Source of the DNA: Virgibacillus_F necropolis_A
GTDB lineage: Bacteria > Bacillota > Bacilli > Bacillales > Amphibacillaceae
Direction: 5' to 3'
Length of the DNA: 64,000 bases
Assembly: GCF_044793635.1 (NCBI RefSeq)
Contig: NZ_CP084992.1
Location: 2,666,001 to 2,730,000, forward strand
The notes below the pieces were generated by a model. It was not told the origin of the DNA, searched no databases, and saw only the letters and a list, made by a program, of their open reading frames with translations. This document shows positions 56,036-64,000 of this stretch, one piece after another; within the stretch, counting starts at the first letter, position 1; every line of letters starts with the position of its first letter. Both the position numbers and the translations under genes were made by a program.

Positions 56036-57572
56036 GATTTTCGATACAACGTTAAGAGACGGTGAGCAATCACCTGGAGTTAATCTAAATCAACTAGAAA
56101 AATTGGAAATCGCAAAACAGCTCGAACGCTTTGGTGTAGACAGAATGGAGGCAGGCTTTCCTGCTTCCTCCAAAGGAGATTTTAATGCTGTAAAAACGAT
56201 AGCAGATACAATAAAAGATACCTCTGTTACAGGATTGGCCAGAACAGTGAAGTCGGATGTTGATACTGCATGGGAAGCGTTAAAAGGTGCTGCAGAACCA
56301 CGCTTACATCTTTTTTTGGCAACATCACCAATTCACATGACCTATAAGTTGAAGAAGACACCAGAGCAAGTTATTGATACTGCAGTAGATATGGTTCAAT
56401 ATGCGAGGCAAAAGTTTCCGCAAGTTGAATGGTCTGCAGAAGATGCAACAAGGTCTGATTGGAACTTTCTAGCACAAATTATCGAAAAGGTAATTGACGC
56501 AGGTGCAACAGTTATCAATCTACCTGATACGGTTGGGTATACTACACCAGTCGAATATGGAAAATTGTTCCGATTTATTAAAGAAACCGTACCAAACATT
56601 GATCGTGTTAGCCTCTCTTGTCATTGTCATAATGACCTAGGTATGGCCGTAGCTAATTCGATTGCTGCAGTGGAAAATGGTGCAACACAAGTGGAAGGGA
56701 CAATTAATGGAATTGGTGAACGAGCTGGAAATGCTTCGCTTGAGGAGATTGCGGTAGCATTAAAAATTCGTTCTGATTACTACCCATTTACTACCAATTT
56801 AAGATTGAATGAGATTAAACGGACGAGTGACCTTGTCTCAAAATTAACTGGTATGTATGTGCAAGCAAATAAGGCAATCACTGGCCGCAATGCATTTGCA
56901 CATGAAGCGGGTATCCATCAAGACGGGGTATTGAAAAATAAAGCTACCTATGAAATTATCACACCGGAAATGGTTGGTGTAACGTCAAACACATTATTCC
57001 TAGGAAAGCATTCTGGGCGTCATGCATTCAAAAACAAAGTAGAAGAACTTGGGTATGAACTTTCTGAAGAAAAAATTAAGGAAGCTTTCAATCTATTTAA
57101 GCTATTAACAGATCGCAAAAAAGAAGTTACAGATGATGACTTATTTACAATTTTAACAGAAATACAAACAGACACAGCTTCCGTTAATAAATACAAGTTG
57201 GAAATGTTCCAGGTGCAATATGGAACAGCAAATATACCAACTGCTACTGTGTTGTTGAAAACACCTGAGGGAGAAACGGTGCAAACGGCTTGTACTGGCC
57301 AAGGTAGTGTAGAAGCCTTGTACAAAACGTTAGATTCATTAATAACAGAGGAACTTCAGCTAGTAGATTACCAGCTTAATTCGGTTGGTCGTGGGAAAGA
57401 TGCCCTCGCAGAATCACATGTGCAGCTTGTTATTAATGGGGTACCAATGAACGGCAGAGGAACGGCCCAGGATGTGATTGAGGCTTCCGCAAATGCATTT
57501 TTAAATGCGGTGAATCGCTATATTGTTCAGCAGGAAACTTCCAAAAAGAAACAGGTAGGAACAAAATCGTAA
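56022..57572 (+). CDS. leuA: 2-Isopropylmalate synthase LeuA
   Basis: Condenses acetyl-CoA with 2-oxoisovalerate, committing carbon to leucine. 516 residues: FDTTLRDGEQSPGVN (about 7), the TIM barrel with SCHCHNDLGMAVANS (about 200, metal histidines) and GRNAFAHEAGIHQDG (about 290). The C-terminal regulatory domain (about 390-500) normally binds leucine. ATG after AAAGGATG; starts inside ilvC. Confidence 0.96.
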   Translation: MSQIKIFDTTLRDGEQSPGVNLNQLEKLEIAKQLERFGVDRMEAGFPASSKGDFNAVKTIADTIKDTSVTGLARTVKSDVDTAWEALKGAAEPRLHLFLATSPIHMTYKLKKTPEQVIDTAVDMVQYARQKFPQVEWSAEDATRSDWNFLAQIIEKVIDAGATVINLPDTVGYTTPVEYGKLFRFIKETVPNIDRVSLSCHCHNDLGMAVANSIAAVENGATQVEGTINGIGERAGNASLEEIAVALKIRSDYYPFTTNLRLNEIKRTSDLVSKLTGMYVQANKAITGRNAFAHEAGIHQDGVLKNKATYEIITPEMVGVTSNTLFLGKHSGRHAFKNKVEELGYELSEEKIKEAFNLFKLLTDRKKEVTDDDLFTILTEIQTDTASVNKYKLEMFQVQYGTANIPTATVLLKTPEGETVQTACTGQGSVEALYKTLDSLITEELQLVDYQLNSVGRGKDALAESHVQLVINGVPMNGRGTAQDVIEASANAFLNAVNRYIVQQETSKKKQVGTKS

Positions 57573-57674
57573 GCGCCTGCGTAGCGACAAAGGGGTCATA
57601 TCTGTAGTTCAGTTAGCATAGATTAAGATTTTGTAAAAGAAGTAAAATCACAAAACAATTGAGGAGGGGAGATT

Positions 57675-58781
57675 ATGAATAAACAAATTATTCTACTTCC
57701 AGGTGATGGTGTAGGAAAAGAAATTATGGAATCGGCGAAAATCGTATTAAATACGGTAGCTAGTGAGTTTGGTCATAGTTTTGCATTTCATCAGCATGCT
57801 ATCGGTGGTGATGCCATTGATCAATTTGGTACACCTTTACCAGAAGATACCATTAAAGCATGTCAACAGGCAGATGCCATTTTGTTGGGTGCTGTAGGAG
57901 GGAATAAATGGGACTCCCTTCCAGGACATATGCGACCAGAAAAAGGCTTACTAGGGATTCGAAAAAACCTGGGACTGTTTGCCAATCTGCGTCCAGTTAA
58001 AGGCTTTGCTTCTTTACTCCATGCTTCCCCATTGAAAGAAGATGTAATTAAAGGTAGTGATATTTTAATCATTCGTGAGCTTACGGGAGGGCTTTATTTT
58101 GGTAAGCCAAGTGAACGTATCGCGAATGGGGATGCTGTTGTAGATACACTCTCCTATCATCGTAGCGAAATGGAACGTATTATTGAAAAAGCTTTTCAAA
58201 GTGCCCGATTAAGGAACAAACACTTAACATCGGTTGATAAAGCGAATGTCCTAGAATCAAGTCGACTTTGGCGTGAAATTGTTAACGAAAAAAGTAAAGA
58301 TTATCCAGATGTGAAAGTAGAGCATTTACTTGTTGATGCCGCAGCAATGAAGCTTATTACTCAGCCTAACAGTTTTGATGTAATGGTTACTGAAAATTTA
58401 TTCGGTGATATTTTAAGTGATGAGGCTTCTGTGTTAACAGGGTCACTCGGAATGCTACCGTCAGCAAGTATACGCTCAGATGGTGTTGGACTATATGAAC
58501 CTGTACATGGGTCAGCCCCTGACATTGCGGGTAAAGGAATTGCTAATCCATTAGGCATGATCCTGTCTGTAGCATTAATGCTTAAGCACTCGTTTCAATT
58601 GGAAGAAGAAGCAGCTCAAATTGAGGATGCTGTAAATGAATGTCTAGAACAAGGTTATCATACACCGGATCTGCATATTAAGAATGGTAAGCTGGTGACC
58701 ACGAAGGAAATGACAGAACTTGTAGTGGAAAACTTAACAACAAAAAGTGTTTCAAACAGCATTTGTAGTATGTATGTCTAA
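57675..58781 (+). CDS. leuB: 3-Isopropylmalate dehydrogenase LeuB
   Basis: NAD+-dependent oxidative decarboxylase of leucine synthesis. 368 residues with LLPGDGVGKEIM at the start, GAVGGNKWD (about 75), LGLFANLRPVK, a substrate-arginine segment IIRELTGGLYFGKP (about 133) and the NAD loop PVHGSAPDIAGKGIANP (about 280). GAGGAGGGGAG precedes ATG. It lies 102 nt after leuA with no terminator between. Confidence 0.96.
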   Translation: MNKQIILLPGDGVGKEIMESAKIVLNTVASEFGHSFAFHQHAIGGDAIDQFGTPLPEDTIKACQQADAILLGAVGGNKWDSLPGHMRPEKGLLGIRKNLGLFANLRPVKGFASLLHASPLKEDVIKGSDILIIRELTGGLYFGKPSERIANGDAVVDTLSYHRSEMERIIEKAFQSARLRNKHLTSVDKANVLESSRLWREIVNEKSKDYPDVKVEHLLVDAAAMKLITQPNSFDVMVTENLFGDILSDEASVLTGSLGMLPSASIRSDGVGLYEPVHGSAPDIAGKGIANPLGMILSVALMLKHSFQLEEEAAQIEDAVNECLEQGYHTPDLHIKNGKLVTTKEMTELVVENLTTKSVSNSICSMYV

Positions 58782-58799
58782 GTGTAGGGGTGTGATGAA

Positions 58800-60206
58800 A
58801 TGGTAAAAGCTGAAACAATCATTACTAAAATTTGGAATAAACATATTGTCCACGCGGAAGCAGGAACACCGGATTTACTCTATATTGATTTGCATTTAGT
58901 TCATGAAGTAACCTCTCCTCAAGCATTTGAGGGGTTACGATTGAACAATCGAAAAGTACGACGCCCAGACCTAACCTATGCAACGATGGATCATAATGTT
59001 CCGACACGAGATCGGGAAGTTATTAAGGATCAAGTTTCCCAAAAACAAATGGAAACATTGAAAAAGAATTGTGTAGAGAATGGTATTACGTTAGCTGATA
59101 TGTATCATCCAGACCAAGGAATTGTTCATGTAATTGGTCCGGAGCTTGGATTAACACAACCAGGAAAAACAATAGTTTGTGGAGATAGTCATACATCCAC
59201 ACATGGGGCATTCGGTGCACTCGCTTTTGGAATCGGTACAAGTGAAGTTGAGCATGTATTGGCTACCCAATCATTATGGCAGGAACGTCCAAAAACATTA
59301 AATGTACAGGTGGAAGGCGATCTAGGAACAGGGGTAACAGCTAAAGACTTAATCTTAGCTGTAATTGCAAAGTTTGGTGTACGCTTCGGAACTGGATATG
59401 TGATGGAATATACGGGCGAAGCGATTCGGAACTTATCTATTGAAGAGCGCATGACCGTTTGTAACATGTCAATTGAAGCAGGTGCCAGGGCTGGATTAAT
59501 TAGTCCTGATGAGAAAACCATTGATTATCTAAAGGGCAGAGCCCATGTGCCAGAGGGCGATGCGTTTACAAAACTAGCTGATGAGTGGCTGGATCTCGCA
59601 ACCGACGATGGTGCAACCTACGATAAAACAGTAACAATCAGAGCAGAGGAAATTGAACCACAAGTATCATGGGGTACAAATCCTGGTATGTGTGTACCAA
59701 TTAGCGGGAGTACACCAGATTTAAATCAAGTAGATTATAAGGAAGATGTCGGGCGGGCATTGGAATATATGGGGCTGGAAGAAAATCAGCCAATTACATC
59801 GATTGAGATTGACCATGTATTTATTGGATCTTGCACAAATTCACGATTAAGCGATTTACAAAAAGCAGCGTCAGTTGTTGAAGGAAAGCAAGTTAACAAA
59901 AAAGTGAGAGCGATTGTCGTGCCTGGTTCATTCAGTATAAAAATGCAGGCTGAAAAAGAAGGATTGGATAAAACATTTACGGATGCCGGTTTTGAATGGC
60001 GTGAAGCTGGATGTAGCATGTGCTTAGCTATGAATGATGATATTGTTCCACCAGGTGGAAGATGTGCATCAACATCCAATCGGAATTTTGAGGGAAGACA
60101 AGGAAACGGATCACGCACACATTTAGTTAGTCCCGAAATGGCGGCAGCTGCTGCAATAGAAGGTCGCTTTGTGGATGTTCGTCAAATTGCAGGAGTGCTT
60201 AATTAG
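58800..60206 (+). CDS. leuC: 3-Isopropylmalate dehydratase large subunit LeuC
   Basis: Aconitase-type Fe-S enzyme that isomerises 2- to 3-isopropylmalate together with LeuD. 468 residues; cluster cysteines are in FIGSCTNSRLSD (about 345) and EAGCSMCLAMN (about 405, two cysteines). TMDHNVPTRD (about 62) and GDSHTSTHGAFG (about 128) carry active-site histidines. ATG 18 nt after leuB; leuD follows after 13 nt. Confidence 0.96.
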   Translation: MVKAETIITKIWNKHIVHAEAGTPDLLYIDLHLVHEVTSPQAFEGLRLNNRKVRRPDLTYATMDHNVPTRDREVIKDQVSQKQMETLKKNCVENGITLADMYHPDQGIVHVIGPELGLTQPGKTIVCGDSHTSTHGAFGALAFGIGTSEVEHVLATQSLWQERPKTLNVQVEGDLGTGVTAKDLILAVIAKFGVRFGTGYVMEYTGEAIRNLSIEERMTVCNMSIEAGARAGLISPDEKTIDYLKGRAHVPEGDAFTKLADEWLDLATDDGATYDKTVTIRAEEIEPQVSWGTNPGMCVPISGSTPDLNQVDYKEDVGRALEYMGLEENQPITSIEIDHVFIGSCTNSRLSDLQKAASVVEGKQVNKKVRAIVVPGSFSIKMQAEKEGLDKTFTDAGFEWREAGCSMCLAMNDDIVPPGGRCASTSNRNFEGRQGNGSRTHLVSPEMAAAAAIEGRFVDVRQIAGVLN

Positions 60207-60219
60207 GAGGTGATATGTA

Positions 60220-60795
60220 ATGGAAGCTATCAAAAAGCATAAGGGACTTGTTTATCCGTTAAATCGAACAAATGTTGATACAGATCAAATTATACCAAAG
60301 CAATTTTTAAAACGAATCGAACGAACCGGGTTTGGTCAATTTTTATTTTACCATTGGCGTTTTGACGATGAAGGCAATAAGCGAACTGAATTTAGTTTAA
60401 ATAAAGAAGCCTATAACGATGCTTCAATATTATTAGCAGGCGAAAATTTCGGTTGCGGTTCCTCTAGGGAGCATGCACCATGGGCGCTGTTGGACTATGG
60501 TTTTAAAGTTGTAATAGCACCTAGCTTCGCGGATATATTTTATAATAATGCATTGAAAAACGGGATTATCCCAGTTCAAATGGAGCAAACACAAGTAAAT
60601 CAATGGATGCAGCAAGCAGAAGAATCAACATTTGTAATAACTGTAGATTTAGAAGATCAATATATTGTTGATGCCAATCAAAATATAGTGCATTTTGATA
60701 TCCCAGCATATCACAAGGAAAAATTGTTAAATGGTTGGGATGAAATAGCTTTAACATTGAAGCACCAGGATAAGATTAGCGCATATGAAATGTAG
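60220..60795 (+). CDS. leuD: 3-Isopropylmalate dehydratase small subunit LeuD
   Basis: Swivel-domain subunit paired with LeuC. 191 residues with LNRTNVDTDQIIPKQFLK (about 14), FGCGSSREHAPWAL (about 78) and the PSFADIFYNNALKNGI segment. AGGAGGTGAT precedes ATG. It ends the leuABCD part; a dispersed repeat and a short leader frame lie before ilvA. Confidence 0.96.
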   Translation: MEAIKKHKGLVYPLNRTNVDTDQIIPKQFLKRIERTGFGQFLFYHWRFDDEGNKRTEFSLNKEAYNDASILLAGENFGCGSSREHAPWALLDYGFKVVIAPSFADIFYNNALKNGIIPVQMEQTQVNQWMQQAEESTFVITVDLEDQYIVDANQNIVHFDIPAYHKEKLLNGWDEIALTLKHQDKISAYEM

Positions 60796-60838
60796 GGGGG
60801 TGCCTGTCACTTCCCGAATTTTGTTGTAATTTGTCGAA
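60796..60838. repeat. Short dispersed repeat (GCCTG-CAC-CCC-GAATTT type), copy 2
   Basis: GGGGGTGCCTGTCACTTCCC followed by GAATTTTGTTGTAAT, directly on the leuD stop. It matches 49626-49668. Confidence 0.6.
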
Positions 60839-60857
60839 AAACGAGAGGTTACTGCAT

Positions 60858-60884
60858 ATGAAAAAGCTTAAACTATTAAAATGA
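60858..60884 (+). CDS. Possible 8-codon leader peptide before ilvA
   Basis: ATG-AAA-AAG-CTT-AAA-CTA-TTA-AAA-TGA encodes MKKLKLLK. Three leucine codons of three different kinds, and the TGA overlaps the AGGAGA that serves ilvA. GAGAGG upstream is a possible RBS. It could couple or sense translation, but an accidental frame of this size is easy to get. Confidence 0.25.
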   Translation: MKKLKLLK

Positions 60885-60897
60885 GGAGAGTGAGTTA

Positions 60898-61884
60898 ATT
60901 GGGGATTGCTTAACAGGTGAAACAGTTCATACTGCCATGGAGCGTTTAGCTCCTATCGTACACCGTACACCATTAATAACATCCGAGACAACAAATAAAT
61001 TAGTTGGAAAGCACGTCTATTTTAAGATGGAAAACCAACAAAAAACTGGAGCATTTAAGTACAGAGGTGCAAGCTTTAAGCTCATGCAATTATCAAACGA
61101 TCAATTAAAAAAAGGTGTTATAACTGCTTCAGCCGGAAATCATGCACAAGGAGTCGCCCATGCTGCCGCAAAATTAGGCACAAAAGCAACTATATTTATG
61201 GCAGAACAAACACCACTGGCAAAAGTAAACGCAACAAGAGCATATGGAGCAGACGTTGTTCTTAAAGGGGAAAGTTTTCAAGAAGCATATGAAGCTTCGT
61301 TAAAAAAACAACTTCAAAGTGGGGCAACCTATATTCATCCATTTGATGATTATGATGTTATGGCTGGCCAGGGCACAATTTCAATGGAAATGCTGAGGCA
61401 AGAAGATCGTATCGATACAATTATTGTACCAATTGGCGGTGGTGGCCTCATTAGCGGTATAGCAGTTGCTGCTAAACATGTGAACCGTAATATGAAGGTT
61501 ATAGGAGTTCAGGCAAGTGGAGCGTCAGCTATGTATGAAAGCTACCATAATAATAGAGTGAAGAACCTTAAATCAGTATCCACAATTGCGGAGGGTATAG
61601 CGGTTAAACAGCCTGGAAAACACACCTTACCACTTATAAATAAATATGTAGATGACATCCTAACAGTTACGGATGAAGAAATTGCTTCTGCGATCGTATA
61701 TATGCTTGAGCGTAATAAGACGTTAGTAGAGGGTGCTGGTGCTGCAGCATTAGCAGCGTTATTCACTCATAACAAGAAAATTAAATCTAGGCATTGTGGT
61801 GTAATTGTTAGTGGTGGAAATCTGGATATAGGAGCCCTTCCAAAAATTCAGCGTTTAGCTGGAAAGTTGCACTACACGGCTTAG
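60898..61884 (+). CDS. ilvA: Threonine dehydratase IlvA (short, catalytic-domain form)
   Basis: PLP enzyme that turns threonine into 2-oxobutyrate for isoleucine. The core has KTGAFKYRGAS with the PLP lysine, SAGNHAQGVAHAAAKLG (about 80), PIGGGGLISGIA for the phosphate and GVIVSGGNLD. No C-terminal ACT-like regulatory domain: about 315-328 residues. The first ATG is at 60937, but homology to N-termini (ETVHTAMERLAPIVHRTPL) extends upstream. AGGAGAG at 60884-60890 sits 7 nt before an in-frame ATT at 60898, the start listed here. A catabolic-type or serine dehydratase role is possible; leu/ilv context favours biosynthesis. Confidence 0.88.
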   Translation: MGDCLTGETVHTAMERLAPIVHRTPLITSETTNKLVGKHVYFKMENQQKTGAFKYRGASFKLMQLSNDQLKKGVITASAGNHAQGVAHAAAKLGTKATIFMAEQTPLAKVNATRAYGADVVLKGESFQEAYEASLKKQLQSGATYIHPFDDYDVMAGQGTISMEMLRQEDRIDTIIVPIGGGGLISGIAVAAKHVNRNMKVIGVQASGASAMYESYHNNRVKNLKSVSTIAEGIAVKQPGKHTLPLINKYVDDILTVTDEEIASAIVYMLERNKTLVEGAGAAALAALFTHNKKIKSRHCGVIVSGGNLDIGALPKIQRLAGKLHYTA

Positions 61885-61901
61885 TGGATTAAGTAAATGG
61901 A

Positions 61902-61937
61902 AAAACCCCTGAACTCTAAAAGAGCGCAGGGGTTTTT
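61902..61937. terminator. Bidirectional terminator between ilvA and the hydratase gene
   Basis: AAAACCCCTG/CAGGGGTTTT with a 15-nt loop and T-runs on both strands, between convergent genes. Confidence 0.88.
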
Positions 61938-61953
61938 AAAAAGTGATAGTCGC

Positions 61954-62721
61954 TTACACTACATCAAGACTTACTTCACCAATACTGTCAAAACGTACTT
62001 CATATTTCCCTTTCTGAAGCTTGTTAGGCAAAATAAATGTACCGGAAGATATAATCATCCCTTTTTCAATCATACGTCCACTTTTAGCAAGCTCATCGAT
62101 AAGCCATTTAATCGAATGAACAGGGTTACCAAGGACTTCGGATGAAGAACCAGTGGCGATTGATTCTCCGTCTAACAGTAATTCAGCTTTTATATTTTCT
62201 AATTGATTATAGGATAAGTCTTGTACAGGGGTTCCAATTACAATTTTTCCTGCCACAGCACTATCTGCAATAACCTGACCTAAAGTTAGCTTTGGAAACC
62301 AGTCTTTAAAGCGTGAATCGGGAATTTCAAGTCCTGGTGCGATGCTCATTTTTTGCAAAATCGATTGCTCATTATCTGCAGGAGATAACTCTTCCTTAGC
62401 GATAAACATTAATTCGATTTCAATTAAAGGTGAAAGCATTGTATCCAACTCAATCGTTCCATCGGAAAGACTCGTTTGTGTTAAAGCACCATAAAGTGGT
62501 GTTGTTGAATTAAATAGTTGTTGCGTTTCCCCACTCGTCAAGCTTATTTTATATCCAATGAGCTTGTCCTCTTTAACGTTTGCCTTCTTCTCGGTAATTA
62601 GATGTTGAACCTCATAAGCAGCTAATTTACCAATCTCCTCATGAATGCTTTGCTTGGAAATGGGTTGATTTTGGTCGTACGCATTGTATAAAGTTTCAAC
62701 CAGATTTGCAGTGTTTTTCAT
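61954..62721 (-). CDS. 2-Oxopent-4-enoate hydratase/4-oxalocrotonate decarboxylase family protein
   Basis: A 255-residue member of the MhpD/DmpE/HpaH hydratase group (FAH fold). Seen are KLIGYKISLTS (about 52), PLYGALTQ, SPLIEIELMFIAKEEL with metal acids (about 98), and APGLEIPDSRFKDW followed by the VIADSAVAGKIVIG strand (about 128-162). The family adds water to 2-hydroxy-dienoates in meta-cleavage of aromatics, or decarboxylates oxalocrotonate. No other ring-cleavage gene is nearby, so the natural substrate is unclear. It stands alone, with RBS AAGGCGG before ATG. Confidence 0.85.
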   Translation of the reverse strand: MKNTANLVETLYNAYDQNQPISKQSIHEEIGKLAAYEVQHLITEKKANVKEDKLIGYKISLTSGETQQLFNSTTPLYGALTQTSLSDGTIELDTMLSPLIEIELMFIAKEELSPADNEQSILQKMSIAPGLEIPDSRFKDWFPKLTLGQVIADSAVAGKIVIGTPVQDLSYNQLENIKAELLLDGESIATGSSSEVLGNPVHSIKWLIDELAKSGRMIEKGMIISSGTFILPNKLQKGKYEVRFDSIGEVSLDVV

Positions 62722-62852
62722 CGATGAACCGCCTTTCTAAAATAGGTATGCTCTTGTACCTATTATAAAGGTGATGATCGAGTTGTGCTACCAGGTTAGG
62801 TATACACATTATTTATTTACTATAAATTTCAACCTTTTAGTGAAAAATCACA

Positions 62853-62882
62853 TAAAAAAAGACTCCAGTCTAAACTGGAGTC
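62853..62882 (-). terminator. Terminator after spo0M
   Basis: GACTCCAGT/ACTGGAGTC with a 4-nt loop followed on the minus strand by seven T, 24 nt after the spo0M stop. Confidence 0.92.
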
Positions 62883-62905
62883 ACAAATCCTGAATATTCA
62901 TATAC

Positions 62906-63664
62906 TTAACTGAACTGACCGATTGTATTTCGCAATTGAGTTGCAACTGAAGAAGTGCCTGCATTAATCTCATCATTAGTGAATACTATTTTCACAAAGT
63001 TTTCATCCATATCCAGCGCTTCTGCAAACAATCCGCCAAGTCCTTTGGCACGACGATCAACCTGAAGGATAACTTCTAAACGACTTTCATTTAAAAAGAA
63101 CATAGCTTCCAGCTCATCAAGGTCCCTGCGAAACTCATTTCCTGGTAAAAATTCAAATTCCTGTACATAATTATAACGTCTTGAATATTCCATTTCGACT
63201 TTACGCATACGAAAGCCAAGTTCATTGGTTAAGGCATCTATCACAACGTTCATGTTACGGTGTGGCTTTACATTGATATAGTCTCTATCATTCGGGTCGA
63301 TTGCGTTTGGTACATCCACACCAGTCTGAATCCATACTTTTGTTTTACCTATTGTAGGTGGAGTATGTATAGGTAATGTAAATTGAAAATCTAATTCCTT
63401 ATTTTCCCCAGCGTCGATTGTGAAGGAATTTCCTACAGTAAATGAATCTAGCTTCACCTTCTCATGTACTTTACTATCATTTACTTCACGTATTGCTTCA
63501 GTCATAACAAAAAGATTAATTTGATCTATTTCCTGCTCAGCGTTTCCACCTTGAATGACAACTTTCCCTCGAACTTCCTCGCCGGGTACAAGATATTCAT
63601 TTTCCAGTTGTGTATCAACTTTTGCATTTCCGATGCCGACACTTGCTAACCACTTTTTTAACAT
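62906..63664 (-). CDS. spo0M: Sporulation-control protein Spo0M
   Basis: A 252-residue arrestin-like protein. The N-terminal beta-domain opens FKKWLASVGIGNAKV-like (LKKWLASVGIGNAKVDTQL) and has LVPGEEVRGKVVIQGG. The middle has FQFTLPIHTPPT; the C-terminal half has RKVEMEYSRRYNYVQEFEF and an LEVILQVDRRAKGLGG segment. Spo0M affects the early stage of sporulation and cytokinesis in B. subtilis; its mechanism is not well defined. GGGGAGGAAATG forms the start. Its presence supports a spore-forming host. Confidence 0.93.
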   Translation of the reverse strand: MLKKWLASVGIGNAKVDTQLENEYLVPGEEVRGKVVIQGGNAEQEIDQINLFVMTEAIREVNDSKVHEKVKLDSFTVGNSFTIDAGENKELDFQFTLPIHTPPTIGKTKVWIQTGVDVPNAIDPNDRDYINVKPHRNMNVVIDALTNELGFRMRKVEMEYSRRYNYVQEFEFLPGNEFRRDLDELEAMFFLNESRLEVILQVDRRAKGLGGLFAEALDMDENFVKIVFTNDEINAGTSSVATQLRNTIGQFS

Positions 63665-63741
63665 AGCATTTCCTCCCCATATTAAGTTACTAACATAGCT
63701 AATATACGAAGAATGAATAAAAAAGTTTCACTAGAATAATA

Positions 63742-64000
63742 TTATTTTTTTGAAGCCATATCTAGGATTACTGCTATTAATAGTACAACTACCCCCAGGA
63801 TAAAAGACATCAGACCTAATAATCCAATTCCAATTCCTGTCCATTTACCAGTTAGAAGGCTTAGCGGTATCAGTACTACACCAGAAATTATGAGAATAAT
63901 GGGAGGGAAGTATTTAACATATTTTCTCTTAGGAAAACCACTGTTTAGTAAAATAACTAAAACAATTGAAACTACTGCTAAACACCCGCCAATAAAAATA
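63742..64000 (-). CDS. Small multi-span membrane protein, YesK-like (5' end outside window)
   Basis: On the minus strand the frame is open from the right edge of the window to TAA at 63744-63742, giving 85 residues without a start codon in view. It reads as three hydrophobic segments: residues 1-18, 34-52 (ILIISGVVLIPLSLL), and 57-82 after the turn GKWTGIGIGLLGLMS. The GxWxGxGIGLLGL turn resembles B. subtilis YesK and related proteins of unknown function. Spacing to spo0M is about 77 nt in the same direction. Function unknown. Confidence 0.65.
   Translation of the reverse strand, partial: IFIGGCLAVVSIVLVILLNSGFPKRKYVKYFPPIILIISGVVLIPLSLLTGKWTGIGIGLLGLMSFILGVVVLLIAVILDMASKK

Overview
The window comes from the chromosome of a low-GC, endospore-forming Gram-positive, very probably a member of the Bacillaceae. 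The evidence is a Bacillus-type 16S rRNA with a CCTCC anti-Shine-Dalgarno tail, strong AGGAGG ribosome binding sites, frequent TTG/GTG starts, a Spo0M gene, and S-box, T-box, cre and Pho-box style regulation. The 16S variable regions and the dispersed GC-rich repeats suggest the Oceanobacillus/Virgibacillus/Ornithinibacillus side of the family. I cannot name a species without a database search.

Layout. 1-7234 (+): a tightly overlapping late-cobalamin operon (cbiB, cobD, cobU, cobQ, cobS, cobC, a degenerate CobU-like protein, a PduO-type adenosyltransferase) ending in the alpha-ribazole salvage pair cblT-cblS. 7235-8186: repeats and a wrecked ABC-ATPase pseudogene. 8187-13097 (+): one rRNA operon (16S-23S-5S, no tRNA) with promoter, processing stems and terminator. 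13431-14681: a dicarboxylate/amino acid symporter. 15011-20635 (+): a SAM-I riboswitch followed by a tandem AhpD-fold protein, a DszA/SnaA-type flavin monooxygenase, an SSS symporter with a tiny membrane partner, and a methylmalonate-semialdehyde dehydrogenase. 20830-33165 (+): a GntR regulator and a full C-P lyase phosphonate gene set (phnGHIJKML, a PHP phosphodiesterase, phnDCEE), followed by a secreted glycerophosphodiesterase with a good Pho box. 33290-36663 (-): ribA-ribD-HAD phosphatase-metA. 36861-42730 (-): cydABDC. 42973-49587: ilvE (-), cstA (+), a HAD phosphatase (+), serA (-) and a class V aminotransferase (-). 49976-61884 (+): ilvD, then a T-box-controlled ilvBHC-leuABCD gene set and ilvA. 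61954-64000 (-): a hydratase, spo0M and the end of a small membrane protein gene.

How the genes work together. The B12 genes look fit for salvage: they activate and load cobinamide and attach a scavenged alpha-ribazole lower ligand. The phosphonate and glpQ genes are phosphate-scavenging functions. The S-box operon looks like assimilation of an unidentified organosulfur compound. The right third makes serine and the branched-chain amino acids, controlled by a T-box (probably isoleucine) and candidate CcpA sites.

The points most worth a second look are: the S-box operon of unknown substrate; two genes whose best-placed start codon is ATT; a four-cysteine insert in PhnK; the ribA-ribD-HAD-metA operon; several families of structured dispersed repeats; and the hidden ABC-ATPase pseudogene upstream of the rRNA promoter.
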